DNA of 64,000 nucleotides from Chryseobacterium sp. StRB126 (GCF_000829375.1 NZ_AP014624.1:3286001-3350000), one strand, 5' to 3'; counted from the stretch's first letter, positions 32,811 to 42,479 are shown. The notes: generated by a model not told the origin, from the letters alone. Made by a program: numbers and translations.

Positions 32811-34178
32811 TTATCCTAAGAACTCATCCAAAGAAACAGTTTTCTGTTCTCCGGCTTCAAGATCTTTGAAGGTAACCGTACCATTTTTGATTTCCTCTTC
32901 GCCTAAGAAAACAAGGTGCTTAATTCCTTTTTTCTCTGCGTAAGTAAATTGTTTGTTGATTTTTGCATTTTCAGGATACAATTCTGCTGAAATACCTTTT
33001 GATCTCAGTTTCATGATTAATTTCAGAGCTTCTATAGTTTCTTCACCTCCGAAATTAGCAAACAGATATTCTATTTTAGAAGAAGCTTCTTCAGGGAAAA
33101 GATTCAATTCTTCCATGACCAGATAAATTCTGTCTAGTCCGAATGAAATACCAATTCCCGGGATATTTTTCACCCCAAACACTTCTGTAAGGTTGTCATA
33201 TCTACCACCGCCTCCAATAGAGCCCATAGCCACCTCATCTGCTTTCACTTCGAAAATGGCTCCGGTATAATAATCAAGACCTCTTGCCAAAGTAATGTTG
33301 AATACTAGATTCTGCATATCAACACCAAGGTTCATAGATTGTGTAAGAACGAATTCCAACTCTTCTACTCCTTGTAGCCCGATCTCATTACCTGCAAATT
33401 TTTCTTTTAGTTGAAGAAGGTTTTCCAGAGCATCGTCAGACTGGCTGAATAAGAAGTCTAGTTTATCAATAGATTCCTGAGAGATTTCTCTTTCTAATAA
33501 TTCTTTAACAACTCCTTCTTTTCCAATTTTATCCAACTTATCTAAAGCTACTGTAAAATCAATCAGTTTATCTGTAATTCCTGCATATTCAGCTAATCCG
33601 GAAAGGATCTTTCTGTTGTTCATATGAATGGTAACAGGTACTTTCAAATCAGCAAATGATTTTAGATATAATTGAACCAGATCCACTTCCTGCAATAAGC
33701 TTTCGCTTCCTACGACGTCTGCATCACACTGATAAAATTCTCTGTATCTTCCTTTCTGAGGTCTGTCTGCTCTCCATACCGGCTGAATCTGGAAACGTTT
33801 GAATGGAAATGTTAATTTCCCATGATTCATCGCTACAAATCTTGCAAAAGGTACGGTAAGGTCATAACGAAGCGCTTTATCAGTTAAAACTTCTGAACTG
33901 AAAGGTTTCTCCAATGCTCTTTGAAAATCATGAAGCATTTGATGTTTTTTATCATCCTTTGCCTCATTAATGCTTGAATTAAGGATTTTAAAAATCAAGC
34001 GATCTCCTTCTTCTCCGTACTTTCCTGTTAAAGTAGAAAGATTTTCAAAGCTTGGTGTTTCCAATGGCTGAAATCCAAATAACTCAAAGTTATTCTGTAG
34101 AATATTAATGATATATTTTCTTCTGGAAACTTCCTGTGCTGTAAAATCTCTCGTTCCTTTTGCTAAACTTGGCTTCAT
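32811..34178 (-). CDS. hisS: Histidyl-tRNA synthetase
   Basis: This 455-residue class II aminoacyl-tRNA synthetase charges tRNA-His. Motif 2 is in [14 protein letters not shown] near 143, the histidine-specific [14 protein letters not shown] is near 299 and [13 protein letters not shown] near 321, and motif 3 [14 protein letters not shown] near 342. The C-terminal anticodon domain ends at LDEFLG. The Bacteroidetes -7 element lies 26-33 nt upstream. It is an essential chromosomal gene and marks the sequence here as chromosome rather than ICE. Confidence 0.95.
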   Translation of the reverse strand: MKPSLAKGTRDFTAQEVSRRKYIINILQNNFELFGFQPLETPSFENLSTLTGKYGEEGDRLIFKILNSSINEAKDDKKHQMLHDFQRALEKPFSSEVLTDKALRYDLTVPFARFVAMNHGKLTFPFKRFQIQPVWRADRPQKGRYREFYQCDADVVGSESLLQEVDLVQLYLKSFADLKVPVTIHMNNRKILSGLAEYAGITDKLIDFTVALDKLDKIGKEGVVKELLEREISQESIDKLDFLFSQSDDALENLLQLKEKFAGNEIGLQGVEELEFVLTQSMNLGVDMQNLVFNITLARGLDYYTGAIFEVKADEVAMGSIGGGGRYDNLTEVFGVKNIPGIGISFGLDRIYLVMEELNLFPEEASSKIEYLFANFGGEETIEALKLIMKLRSKGISAELYPENAKINKQFTYAEKKGIKHLVFLGEEEIKNGTVTFKDLEAGEQKTVSLDEFLG

Positions 34179-34203
34179 TTATTGTATGTCATTTTGATAA
34201 GTA

Positions 34204-34211
34204 CAAAAGTA
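34204..34211 (-). promoter_or_regulatory. hisS -7 promoter element
   Basis: On the minus strand TACTTTTG matches the Bacteroidetes TAnnTTTG element, 26 nt before the hisS start. No good TTTG -33 box is seen at the ideal 19-nt spacing. Confidence 0.5.
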
Positions 34212-34235
34212 CGGAATTGCAAGGAATTTTACACA

Positions 34236-34272
34236 GTATAAAAAAGCTGAAGAAGCAATCTTCCTCAGCTTT
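34236..34272 (-). terminator. Terminator after the HRDC gene
   Basis: AAAGCTGA (34243-34250) and TCAGCTTT (34265-34272) pair around an imperfect inner stem (AGAAG with CTTCC). On the minus strand a T run follows. It separates the HRDC gene from hisS. Confidence 0.65.
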
Positions 34273-34303
34273 CAGAGTTGATAGGATCATTTATTCCGAA
34301 AAA

Positions 34304-34759
34304 TCAGACACTTTCAAGGATTTCCAGTATTTCTTCACCATAATTTTCAATCTTATGTTTTCCGAATCCTTTGATCTCCAGCAGTTCTTCTTTTCTGGCA
34401 GGTTTATACTTGGCTACAGACATCAGCTCTTTGTTGCTTGCTATGAAGTAAGTAGGCAGATTTTGTTCTATCGCTTTCTCCGATCTCCAAAGTTTCAGGG
34501 CATCTAGAATCTTTTCTTCATCGGGATTCAGGAAGTCACTATCCGCAGAGTATTTAACAACCTTTGGTTCTTTCACTGTATTTTTGACTAATTTAAGTTC
34601 CTCAAAATACAGGATCACAGACCAATAACATTCGTCATTTACAAAAGCAGTCTCCACTTTTATAATCTCATTTCCTTCCAGAAAATCATCAAGCATTTTC
34701 TGATCTTTGTAGAGAAATTCTTCAGGAAGCCTGATCTTAAAAACTTTTACTTTCATCAT
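34304..34759 (-). CDS. HRDC domain-containing protein
   Basis: This 151-residue protein has a C-terminal HRDC domain (residues about 78-150: EEKILDALKLWRSEKA, LPTYFIASNKELMSVA, LLEIKGFGKHKIENYG), the helical nucleic-acid-binding unit of RecQ helicases and RNase D. The N-terminal half is a short alpha/beta region with no known domain. Stand-alone HRDC proteins of this size are common in flavobacteria. The start is 14 nt after ssb, so it is probably co-transcribed with that gene. Confidence 0.8.
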   Translation of the reverse strand: MMKVKVFKIRLPEEFLYKDQKMLDDFLEGNEIIKVETAFVNDECYWSVILYFEELKLVKNTVKEPKVVKYSADSDFLNPDEEKILDALKLWRSEKAIEQNLPTYFIASNKELMSVAKYKPARKEELLEIKGFGKHKIENYGEEILEILESV

Positions 34760-34773
34760 TTGGGTTTTTAGAA

Positions 34774-35106
34774 TTATTTACCTCCCAACAATAGGATCTC
34801 GTCTACTCTAATTTCCGTAATGTAACGCTTTACACCATCCTTATCATCATAAGATCTGTACGTAAGCTTACCTTCAATGGCAATTTCTTTTCCTTTAGGA
34901 ACATACTTTTCCATAATTTCTGCAACTTTCCCGAAAGCAATCAGATTATGCCATTGCGTTTCTTCCACTTTCTCACCTTTAGCATTGGTGTAATGATCGC
35001 TTGTAGCTAAAGATACACTTGCTTTTACATTTCCGTTTTCGAAGTTTACCATTTCAACTTCTTTACCTGTGTAACCAATTAATGTTACTTTGTTTCTTAG
35101 TGACAT
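34774..35106 (-). CDS. ssb: Single-stranded DNA-binding protein, tail-less
   Basis: This 110-residue protein is one OB fold: KVTLIGYTGKEVEMV, SLATSDHY, TQWHNLIAFGKVAEIMEKYV and RYITEIRVDEILLLG. It protects single-stranded DNA. It lacks the acidic C-terminal tail (usually ending DxPF) that recruits partner proteins, so it is probably the second, shorter SSB of the genome rather than the main replication SSB. It is followed by an HRDC gene, which suggests a repair-linked pair. Confidence 0.85.
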   Translation of the reverse strand: MSLRNKVTLIGYTGKEVEMVNFENGNVKASVSLATSDHYTNAKGEKVEETQWHNLIAFGKVAEIMEKYVPKGKEIAIEGKLTYRSYDDKDGVKRYITEIRVDEILLLGGK

Positions 35107-35517
35107 AACTTTTAGATTTTAATGATTAATATTTCAGATAAGAGACGTTCACTTCTTTCTCAAATCTCTGTTGCAAAGTTTGCGATATCCCCATAAGTCA
35201 GTCGGTTATAAACTATTTAAATTCGTTTGTAGTCGTTTGTGGTCGTATCAATAAAATTAAAATTGTTAAGCAGTAATTATTTTTTAGAGTAAAAAATACT
35301 GACCTATTTTGAAAAATAAAAAGTGACGAAATAAAATAAGGCAAGAATGATAAATTTTAATTTTGCTTATAAAATATTGATAATCGATCCTTTTTTTAGC
35401 TATGAATTCTTTTTATTCATGAATTCGTGGCTTTTTATTGAGATTTAAATTAATTTTGTATGCTGTTTATGAGTAAGGAAGAACGGTGACGATTTTTGAA
35501 TATAAAGAAATGAGTAT
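35107..35517. other. Divergent promoter region between ssb and AraC gene
   Basis: These 411 AT-rich bases hold no gene that I can support. TAATTTTG at 35451-35458 is a -7 element for the AraC gene. AAACTTTG on the minus strand near 35173-35180 is a weaker candidate for ssb. GAATTC is repeated around 35404 and 35421 with an intervening TTCATGAA palindrome. Confidence 0.5.
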
Positions 35518-36393
35518 ATGAAGAAGCTGGAGATTAAAAAGAATATTCAGAAAGAAGAAGATAAAAATCTTTCATTTCGGGTTTTTGATTTATCCAATGA
35601 TTATTTGAAAGATTATGGGAAGCCTCACAAAAAGGATCATTTTTTTATTATTGTTATTGAAGACGGGACATTACATCTTCATATTGAGGATAAAATTCAT
35701 TTCTTGAAGCCCGGAAAAATATCAGTAGTATTTCCTGAACAGGTTCATTTTATTTCTGATATAAGCGATGATCTGAAAGGAAAAATCATTTTGTTTGAAG
35801 AAATACTTTTCTGTTCGGATATTTTGAAGAATGAACTTAGTACTTATAATGTCAATCTTTCCACACAGCTTCATTGTACCGTTTTATCTCCTGAAGACTT
35901 TCAACAGAGCTTATACTTGATTTCCATCATTCAAGGAATTTATGAGCAGCCAAGTCTTATCAAAAAAGAACAGGCAAGATTTCAGATCAAAATTTTTCTG
36001 TTAGGTTTAATTGAATCTGTTCACGGACTGCATCCCATCTTGCATAAAGAAACAGCAGACAAACCCATTTATGTTCGTTTTAAAAAATTACTGAATGAGC
36101 ATTATAAACAATACAGAACGGTTCAATATTATGCTGATGAACTGGCTATTACGACGAAGAAATTAAATTCAATCACAAAAAAACATTGTGGAGAAACAGC
36201 TATTCAGGCCATTCACACCCGGATTTTAATGGAGATTAAACGACAATTGATGTTTTCAGATCTTTCTCATAAGGAAATTGCTTTTGACCTTGGTTTCAAC
36301 TCTCCTTCTGCACTTAACAAATTCGTAAAATCAAAACTGAAGGAAACTCCTACTGCTCTTCAACAGGAATTGGCGCAAATGTATAACACATAA
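35518..36393 (+). CDS. AraC-family transcriptional regulator
   Basis: The protein has 291 residues. The N-terminal cupin-like sensor (about 30-110, KKDHFFIIVIEDGTLHLHIED, KPGKISVVFPEQVHFI) is followed by the AraC DNA-binding domain (about 190-288, YYADELAITTKKLNSITKK, then HKEIAFDLGFNSPSALNKFV). It is followed on the same strand by an iron alcohol dehydrogenase with its own -7 element, so it probably regulates that gene. The signal is unknown. Confidence 0.85.
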   Translation: MKKLEIKKNIQKEEDKNLSFRVFDLSNDYLKDYGKPHKKDHFFIIVIEDGTLHLHIEDKIHFLKPGKISVVFPEQVHFISDISDDLKGKIILFEEILFCSDILKNELSTYNVNLSTQLHCTVLSPEDFQQSLYLISIIQGIYEQPSLIKKEQARFQIKIFLLGLIESVHGLHPILHKETADKPIYVRFKKLLNEHYKQYRTVQYYADELAITTKKLNSITKKHCGETAIQAIHTRILMEIKRQLMFSDLSHKEIAFDLGFNSPSALNKFVKSKLKETPTALQQELAQMYNT

Positions 36394-36428
36394 TCCTGTT
36401 TGTATAACATCTTCCGCTTGGGCTTCTC

Positions 36429-36436
36429 TAATTTTG
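36429..36436 (+). promoter_or_regulatory. -7 promoter element of the alcohol dehydrogenase gene
   Basis: TAATTTTG fits TAnnTTTG and lies 27 nt before ATG 36463. This supports the downstream start rather than the ORF start at 36400. Confidence 0.55.
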
Positions 36437-36462
36437 TCTCATTAAAAAATCAAACAAAAAAA

Positions 36463-37629
36463 ATGAGCAAATTATTTATTGCAGGAGAGGTATTCCATGG
36501 TGCCGGAAGTCTTTCAGAATTAGCCAATATTAAAGGTAAAAAAGCTGTAATTGTAACGGGAGGAAGTTCTATGAGAAAGAGTGGAACTCTTGATAAAGCA
36601 GTTGCTTACCTTACAGAAGCTGGAATCGAAACTCAAATTTTCGAAGGTGTAGAAGAAGATCCATCATCAGCAACATGTTTAAAAGGGGCTGAAATGATGA
36701 AAACATTTGAGCCGGATTGGGTTATCGGATTAGGTGGCTGTTCTGCCATTGATGCAGCCAAAATCATGTGGGTATTTTATGAATATCCTGATGCCGATTT
36801 TGATGCTATGATTAAACCTTTCACAGTTCCGGTTTTAAGATATAAAGCGAAGTTTATAGCCATTCCTTCTACAAGTGGTACAGGAACTGAAACAACAGGT
36901 CTTGCTGTAATTACAGACAGAGAAAAAGGAGTAAAATACCCAATCGTTTCTTATGAATTAACACCTGATATTGCGATTGTAGATGGAGAAATATGTGCTT
37001 CAATGCCTGCGCACGTGACATCCAATACGGGTCTTGATGCATTAACACACTGTGTTGAGGCTTTCGTTTCCAATATTGATAATAATATTGCAGATGCGCT
37101 TTCAAAAGGTGGTCTTGAGATTGTTTTCAATAACTTGAAAGAAGCGGTAGAAAACCCAAACAATATTACTGCGCGTCAGAACATGCACGATGCTTCTTTT
37201 ATGGCAGGTTTAGCATTCAATAATGCTTGGCTAGGAATTGTCCACTCGCTATCTCATCAGGTTGGAGCATTGTATGGGATTCCTCATGGTGCTTCCAATG
37301 CTATTTTCCTTCCGAACGTTATCCGTTATAATGCTCAGGCTACAGAACGTTACCCTGATTTAGCCAGAGTAATTGGTAAAGAAACAGCTGAAGATCTTGC
37401 TCAGGCTATTGAAACGTTACGTTCAGAAGTTAATAATCAATCAGCAATCAAAGAATTCGGAATTTCAAGAGAGGATTGGGATCAAAACATTGATTATATT
37501 ACAGCCAACGCACTGGCAGATCCTTGTACCGGCTTTAATCCTAGAGTTCCTTCTTTAGATGAACTAAAGGCTATTTATAATGCTTGTTATGAAGGTCTTG
37601 TTTATAGTGAGGAATTGGTTTTAGGATAA
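36463..37629 (+). CDS. Iron-containing alcohol dehydrogenase
   Basis: The start MSKLFIAGEVFHGAG is chosen because a -7 element lies in the upstream extension. The 388-residue group III dehydrogenase has the dinucleotide-binding GLGGCSAIDAAK near 92, PSTSGTGTETT near 136, and metal-site segments GLDALTHCVEAF near 190 and HSLSHQVGALYGIPHG near 260. It reduces aldehydes or oxidises short alcohols, NAD(P)-dependent, in the cytoplasm. The neighbouring AraC gene suggests induction by an alcohol or aldehyde. Confidence 0.88.
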   Translation: MSKLFIAGEVFHGAGSLSELANIKGKKAVIVTGGSSMRKSGTLDKAVAYLTEAGIETQIFEGVEEDPSSATCLKGAEMMKTFEPDWVIGLGGCSAIDAAKIMWVFYEYPDADFDAMIKPFTVPVLRYKAKFIAIPSTSGTGTETTGLAVITDREKGVKYPIVSYELTPDIAIVDGEICASMPAHVTSNTGLDALTHCVEAFVSNIDNNIADALSKGGLEIVFNNLKEAVENPNNITARQNMHDASFMAGLAFNNAWLGIVHSLSHQVGALYGIPHGASNAIFLPNVIRYNAQATERYPDLARVIGKETAEDLAQAIETLRSEVNNQSAIKEFGISREDWDQNIDYITANALADPCTGFNPRVPSLDELKAIYNACYEGLVYSEELVLG

Positions 37630-37647
37630 TATTTAAATTTTAGCGTT

Positions 37648-37685
37648 AAAAAGCAGGAACCTATTTTGAGTTCCTGCTTTTGCTA
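37648..37685. terminator. Bidirectional terminator between alcohol dehydrogenase and methyltransferase
   Basis: AAAGCAGGAAC (37650-37660) pairs with GTTCCTGCTTT (37670-37680): an 11-bp stem and 9-nt loop flanked by A and T runs, between convergent genes. Confidence 0.8.
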
Positions 37686-37706
37686 TTTAACCAAAAGATC
37701 CTAAGG

Positions 37707-38732
37707 TTATATTTTTTCACATTCAATAATACTTTTAGCTTCTGTACCAATATCAATAAAACGGGTAAAATGCAAGCCTGCTTCCTCTATGAGTGTTTTA
37801 AATTCACTTAGCGTTCTTTCCCTTCCTGTGAGGCATGACAGCATTACAATATCTAAAACTTTAGCAACATGAGGTTTATTTCTGGAATCATCCGGAATTA
37901 CAGCATCTATAATGAGTAATTTTCCTCCTTTAGGCATTGCATCATAACAGACTTTCAGTATCTGTATACACTCTTTATCACTCCAATCATGCATAATCCA
38001 TTTCATAGTATACAGGTCTGCACCCTCTGGAGCTTTATCAAAAAAGCTGCCTATACTCACGGAACATCTGTCTTTTAAATTTTCCGGGATCAGAGAAGCT
38101 GTTACCTGTATAACATTAGCTTCATCAAAAATAATTCCTGAACTGTGAGGATATGCATTGAGAATAGCATATATCATGACTCCATTTCCACCTCCTATAT
38201 CCACAATTGTTTGATAAGAGCTAAAATCATAAGTATTCATAATTCCTTCCAATTCCATTCCGGACATCCCGGTCATTCCCTTCCCAAAATTGATTCCAGC
38301 CTCGGGATTTCTTTTATAGTATTCCCAAACACCTACTCCATGAACGTGTTCAAAAGGAATTTTCCCGGTCTTTGCATTATATGTTAATTCCATGTAAGTA
38401 GGAAAATGCTCGCCAAGAATTGTTAGAACAAAATTCTTAGCTGTACCCGGTACATCGGTTTGTAAAGCGGCTCCAAAGTCATTCAATGCAAATTTTTTGT
38501 CTTCCAGTTCTTCAAAAATTCCTACACTACTTAATGCTCTCATAATTCTGTAGAGACTTTTTTCGTCAGATTTTGTCTTTCCTGCCAAGGAATAAATTGT
38601 CTGCTCTCCTTCTGCCAGGTGATCTGCAATATTTAATTCAGCTGCTGTTTTTACGCAACCGGCAATCCAAACGCCTCCTAACACTTCAAACATCTTTAAA
38701 GTAAACTCTGGTTTAATGCTTTGTTTTTTCAT
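37707..38732 (-). CDS. SAM-dependent O-methyltransferase, acetylserotonin/caffeate OMT family
   Basis: This 341-residue enzyme has a winged-helix dimerisation domain (residues about 15-90, VLGGVWIAGCVKTAAELNIA) and a Rossmann SAM domain with VDIGGGNGVMIYAIL near 175. MKWIMHDWSDKECIQIL near 238 carries the usual catalytic His. Such enzymes methylate hydroxyls of aromatic or polyketide products. It is single and convergent with the alcohol dehydrogenase. It lies 6 kb from the polyketide-like operon, so a link to it is possible only as a guess. Confidence 0.85.
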   Translation of the reverse strand: MKKQSIKPEFTLKMFEVLGGVWIAGCVKTAAELNIADHLAEGEQTIYSLAGKTKSDEKSLYRIMRALSSVGIFEELEDKKFALNDFGAALQTDVPGTAKNFVLTILGEHFPTYMELTYNAKTGKIPFEHVHGVGVWEYYKRNPEAGINFGKGMTGMSGMELEGIMNTYDFSSYQTIVDIGGGNGVMIYAILNAYPHSSGIIFDEANVIQVTASLIPENLKDRCSVSIGSFFDKAPEGADLYTMKWIMHDWSDKECIQILKVCYDAMPKGGKLLIIDAVIPDDSRNKPHVAKVLDIVMLSCLTGRERTLSEFKTLIEEAGLHFTRFIDIGTEAKSIIECEKI

Positions 38733-38932
38733 GGTAATAGTTTTTTTAAAAATTAATCTTCAATATAAAATTATGATTAAGTTATTCATAAAATTACATT
38801 AAAAATAAATGCTCTCAATAAATAAATCAAAATAAAATGAATTACATAGCAAAAGATATCTATCTAATTTTTTCATTTTTAAAAAGGCTTTCTCCTCTTT
38901 CAATACTATCCATTTACAAACGGATAATTCTG

Positions 38933-38940
38933 TATCTTTG
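38933..38940 (+). promoter_or_regulatory. -7 promoter element of the HPP gene
   Basis: TATCTTTG matches TAnnTTTG. It falls inside the long upstream frame beginning at 38837, so the translated gene must start downstream of it. Confidence 0.5.
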
Positions 38941-39007
38941 TTCTATCTTGGATAAAACCAATGCATTTTGCAGAAAATCAATGATAAAAAGTAAAGAAGA
39001 CAAGTAC

Positions 39008-39610
39008 ATGAAGAAGACCATAAAAAGAACGTTCAGAGTCTCAAAATATGTAATCTATAAAGAAACCTTGGTTGATTACAAGGAGCATTTCTGGTCGTTC
39101 TTAGGTGCTTTTTTCGGAATTGGTTTAATTGCTTTTATCCAGTCTCATTCTTTAGCGGAGACTGAGAATATATTCCTGATCGGTTCTTTTGGCGCCTCCA
39201 GTGTTTTGATTTATGGGGCTATCCAAAGTCCACTGGCTCAGCCAAGAAATCTGGTAGGCGGGCACGTTCTTTCTGCATTGGTTGGCGTTACAGTCTTTAA
39301 GATTGTTCCGGATATCATATGGCTTTCGGCTCCTTTGGCTGTGGCTTTTTCCATAGTTCTGATGCAGTATACCAAAACTCTGCATCCACCGGGTGGAGCA
39401 ACAGCTCTTATTGCGGTAAGCTCTACCGGGAAAATTCCGGAATTAGGATATTGGTATGTTATCTCTCCGGTTCTTTCGGGGTGTATTATCCTGTTGCTTG
39501 TGGCTTTGTTTTTCAACAATATAACGCCCAATAGAAGTTATCCTTCACACAGCAGGTTTATAAGATTGTTAAGAAAAAAACATGCTCATGGACACAAAGT
39601 GAAAAAATAA
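39008..39610 (+). CDS. HPP-family integral membrane protein
   Basis: This protein has about 200 residues from MKKTIKRTFRVSK; ATG 38981 is an alternative start. Four hydrophobic helices surround the family signature TLHPPGGATALIA near residue 121, with SFGASSVLIYGA near 62. HPP proteins have been linked to nitrite transport in chloroplasts and cyanobacteria; bacterial roles are unclear. It is followed by small genes on the same strand. Confidence 0.8.
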   Translation: MKKTIKRTFRVSKYVIYKETLVDYKEHFWSFLGAFFGIGLIAFIQSHSLAETENIFLIGSFGASSVLIYGAIQSPLAQPRNLVGGHVLSALVGVTVFKIVPDIIWLSAPLAVAFSIVLMQYTKTLHPPGGATALIAVSSTGKIPELGYWYVISPVLSGCIILLLVALFFNNITPNRSYPSHSRFIRLLRKKHAHGHKVKK

Positions 39611-39615
39611 AAATT

Positions 39616-39960
39616 ATGAATTGTCTGGAATGTGGCGAAAAAATTATCGGAAGGTCTGATAAAAAATTCTGCAATGATGCCTGCCGAAACGCTTACAACA
39701 ATAAGCAGAACAAAGATTCTACAAATCTGATGCGGAATATCAATAACAAACTCCGCAAAAATTACAGGATCCTGACGGAAGTAAATATTGATGGGAAAAC
39801 AAAGGTTTCCAAATCCAAATTAGAAAATCTGGGCTTTGACTTTGATTATTTCACCAATATAAAGGTTTATAAAAACGGTTCTGAGTACAAGTTTATTTAT
39901 GATTACGGCTATAAACTTTTAGAAGAGGACTTTGTTTTGATTGTTAAAAATCAAGTATAG
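39616..39960 (+). CDS. Small zinc-ribbon protein, DUF-type
   Basis: This 114-residue protein begins MNCLECGEKI and continues with CNDACRNAYNN. Four cysteines (3, 6, 19 and 23) form a treble-clef-like zinc ribbon. The remainder has beta strands (VYKNGSEYKFIYDYGYK) with no known enzyme motif. Homologues are common in Chryseobacterium-type genomes as unnamed proteins. It starts 6 nt after the HPP gene and may be in its operon. Confidence 0.65.
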   Translation: MNCLECGEKIIGRSDKKFCNDACRNAYNNKQNKDSTNLMRNINNKLRKNYRILTEVNIDGKTKVSKSKLENLGFDFDYFTNIKVYKNGSEYKFIYDYGYKLLEEDFVLIVKNQV

Positions 39961-39990
39961 TTATACCCCACCACTACAAAATAGATCAGT

Positions 39991-40902
39991 ATGAAAGAAG
40001 TTGTTTTGATTACCGGCGCAAATGGCCTGATTGCAAAGGAACTTGCAAAAAAAATAGGGAGTGAATTCGAGGTAAGATTTCTTACCCGGAAAAAGAGACA
40101 AGCAAATGAATATGAATGGGATCTTAAAAAAGGAACCATTGATGAATCGGCTTTGGAAAATGTTTCTCACATCATTCACCTGGCGGGCGCTAATATTTCA
40201 GAAAAGCGCTGGACAGCAGAAAGAAAAAAAGAGCTGATTGCCAGCAGAGTAGATTCGGCCACATTATTACGAAATACTTTAAGAAAAAAAGAGGTTAAGC
40301 TAAAATCTTTTATCTCTGCATCCGGTATTAATTTTTATGGAACCCTGACTACAGAAAAAATATATTCCGAAAACGATCCACCAGGACATGACTTTCTCAG
40401 TGAAGTTGTGGTCTTATGGGAAAGAGCTGCTGATCATTTTAAAGAACAAAACCTTGCAGACAGAATCGTCAAAATACGTACTGCCGTTGTTCTTTCTGAA
40501 AAAGAAGGAGCATTAAAGAAAATGCTTCCCCCGATACAATATGGCTTTGGTTCTGCTTTGGGTAGCGGTAAACAATATATGCCGTGGATTCATATTGAAG
40601 ATATTTGTTCTATTTATGAGTTCGCTTTAAAAAACACCAATTTTCATGGTGCTTATAATGCTGTTTCCCCTCAGCATGCTACCAATTCAGATTTAACTAA
40701 AAAGATTGCTGAGGTCCTGAAAAAACCACTTTTTATGCCCAATGTTCCTGCTTTTATTTTAAAAATAGTATTTGGTGAACTCGCAAACGCTATATTGGAA
40801 GGATCCAGAGCTTCTTCACAGAAAATTCAGAATGCCGGTTTTCAATTTAAATTTCCGGATTTGCATCAGTCCTTGAATAATTTGCTGCAAAAAGATAGTT
40901 AA
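39991..40902 (+). CDS. TIGR01777-family SDR epimerase
   Basis: This 303-residue extended short-chain dehydrogenase has the NAD(P)-binding motif LITGANGLIAKEL at 6-18. HLAGANISEKRWT near 64 is the TIGR01777 signature, and MPWIHIEDICSIYEFAL near 193 is also conserved. The C-terminal region contains LEGSRASSQKIQNAGFQF, where the family normally has a short DUF1731 tail. It is related to YfcH and SDR39U1; the natural substrate is unknown. The Crp-like gene follows after 6 nt. Confidence 0.85.
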   Translation: MKEVVLITGANGLIAKELAKKIGSEFEVRFLTRKKRQANEYEWDLKKGTIDESALENVSHIIHLAGANISEKRWTAERKKELIASRVDSATLLRNTLRKKEVKLKSFISASGINFYGTLTTEKIYSENDPPGHDFLSEVVVLWERAADHFKEQNLADRIVKIRTAVVLSEKEGALKKMLPPIQYGFGSALGSGKQYMPWIHIEDICSIYEFALKNTNFHGAYNAVSPQHATNSDLTKKIAEVLKKPLFMPNVPAFILKIVFGELANAILEGSRASSQKIQNAGFQFKFPDLHQSLNNLLQKDS

Positions 40903-40908
40903 TTCTGT

Positions 40909-41499
40909 ATGGAAAAGAATTTAATTCTAAAAAATATATCCCGTCATATTTCTCTCAGCAAAGATGAAACTTCTTATTTTTTGTCTCTATTGAAAGAAAA
41001 AAAAGTTCAGAAAAAAGAATTGATTATAAAGCATCAGCAGCCCTGTAAGGATATCAATTTTGTAGTATCAGGTATTCTACGGGCATATTATATGGATGCC
41101 TCAGGAAAAGAATCAACCATCATGTTTGCTGTTTCAGACTGGTGGATTACAGATATGTATTGCTTTATTAATGAAAAACCTGCTATGCTCAATATTGAAG
41201 CTCTTGAAGAAAGTTCAATTTTGCAACTTTCTAAAGACAATTTAGATAAGCTTTACGGCAAAGTTCCGAAGTTTGAAAGGTTTTTCAGGATTATGATGCA
41301 AAATGCCTATATCAGGGAACAACTCCGGACCATTGAAAATTTATCACTTCCTGCAGAGGAACGGTACTATAATTTTCTTAAAAAGTATCCTCTGGCTGCA
41401 GAACGTGTTACCCAGAAGCAGATTGCCTCATATCTCGGTATTACTCCCGAATTTTTAAGCATTATTAAAACAAATAAGCAAAAAAGTAACTGCTCTTAA
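40909..41499 (+). CDS. Crp/Fnr-family transcriptional regulator
   Basis: This 196-residue protein has a cNMP-binding-like domain (residues about 25-120, including DINFVVSGILRAYYMD) and a C-terminal HTH (TQKQIASYLGITPEFLSIIK near 165). It is a chromosomal gene in tight linkage (6 nt) with the TIGR01777 epimerase, which it may co-regulate. It shows no cysteine cluster of Fnr type. This is the third Crp-like gene of the window; the other two lie in ICE cargo. Confidence 0.85.
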   Translation: MEKNLILKNISRHISLSKDETSYFLSLLKEKKVQKKELIIKHQQPCKDINFVVSGILRAYYMDASGKESTIMFAVSDWWITDMYCFINEKPAMLNIEALEESSILQLSKDNLDKLYGKVPKFERFFRIMMQNAYIREQLRTIENLSLPAEERYYNFLKKYPLAAERVTQKQIASYLGITPEFLSIIKTNKQKSNCS

Positions 41500-41551
41500 A
41501 CTACATTATTTTTTTTCTCTGATAAGTTCTGTTATTTTACTCAAAAAAATT

Positions 41552-41911
41552 ATGCTCATACTTATTGCAGGCCCTTACCGTAGTGGAACCAATGACAATC
41601 CTGAATTGATTCAGCAAAACCTTAACAACCTTGAGGCTGCAGCCCTGCCTATTTTTAGAAAAGGACATGTTCCTATTATTGGAGAATGGGTAGCGCTCCC
41701 ATTGATGAAACTGGCGGGTTCTAACCAAATTGGAGATGAGGCCTGGCAAGAGATACAATACCCGGCCGCTCACCGTATTCTTGAAAAATGTGATGCTATC
41801 CTCCGAATTGAAGGCACTTCCAAAGGAGCCGATGAGGATGTAAGAATTGCCAGAGAAAAAGGCCTTACCATTTATTATAATATAGAAGATATTCCCTATG
41901 CAAAATCCTGA
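41552..41911 (+). CDS. DUF4406/nucleoside-deoxyribosyltransferase-like protein
   Basis: This 119-residue protein begins [19 protein letters not shown], like the N-terminus of DUF4406 and nucleoside 2-deoxyribosyltransferase-type folds. [21 protein letters not shown] near 83-103 is the second conserved block. An N-glycosidase or phosphoribosyl-related activity is possible, but no reaction is known. The last 14 bases overlap the Nudix gene in another frame, so the two are translationally coupled, which suggests nucleotide metabolism. Confidence 0.7.
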   Translation: MLILIAGPYRSGTNDNPELIQQNLNNLEAAALPIFRKGHVPIIGEWVALPLMKLAGSNQIGDEAWQEIQYPAAHRILEKCDAILRIEGTSKGADEDVRIAREKGLTIYYNIEDIPYAKS

Positions 41912-42479
41912 TATTACTATTTTAAAAACAGATATTTTATCTGACAACTGGTACACTTTAAATAAAGTTACTTTTACAGTCCGCAAAAAAGACGGAACTA
42001 CGGAAACCCAAAGCAGAGAAGCTTATGACCGTGGAAACGGAGCAGTTATTTTACTGTATAACAAAGCTTCCAGCACAGTTATTCTGACAAGACAGTTCAG
42101 ATTACCCACTTATATTAACGGAAATGCTTCAGGAATGCTTATTGAAGCCTGTGCCGGACTTTTAGATAATGATAATCCTGAAGATTGTATCAAAAGAGAA
42201 ACAGAAGAGGAAACAGGATACAAAATTTCCAAAGTGGAAAAGGTATTTGAAGCCTATATGTCTCCAGGTTCTGTAACGGAAATCCTTCACTTTTTCATTG
42301 CCGAATATTCTAGTGAGATGAAAATGACTGATGGCGGCGGTCTGGAAGAAGAAGGTGAACATATTGAAGTACTGGAATTGCCTTTTGATGAAGCGCTTAA
42401 AATGATTGATACAGGAGAAATGAAGGATGCCAAAACCATTATGCTGTTGCAGCATTTGAGGATTAAGGGGATTTTGTAA
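41898..42479 (+). CDS. nudK: Nudix hydrolase, GDP-mannose pyrophosphatase NudK-like
   Basis: This 193-residue Nudix protein has its box in the region [23 protein letters not shown] (residues about 87-109; core [10 protein letters not shown]). The flanking [12 protein letters not shown] and [14 protein letters not shown] are typical of the ADP-sugar/GDP-mannose branch. It hydrolyses nucleotide-sugar pyrophosphate bonds. It overlaps the upstream DUF4406 gene by 14 nt. The family is certain; NudK against other NDP-sugar hydrolases is likely but less sure. Confidence 0.85.
   Translation: MQNPDITILKTDILSDNWYTLNKVTFTVRKKDGTTETQSREAYDRGNGAVILLYNKASSTVILTRQFRLPTYINGNASGMLIEACAGLLDNDNPEDCIKRETEEETGYKISKVEKVFEAYMSPGSVTEILHFFIAEYSSEMKMTDGGGLEEEGEHIEVLELPFDEALKMIDTGEMKDAKTIMLLQHLRIKGIL

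Noticed and set aside
38837..39007. N-terminal extension of the HPP protein
   Set aside because: A TATCTTTG promoter element lies inside it and its sequence is low-complexity and AT-driven.
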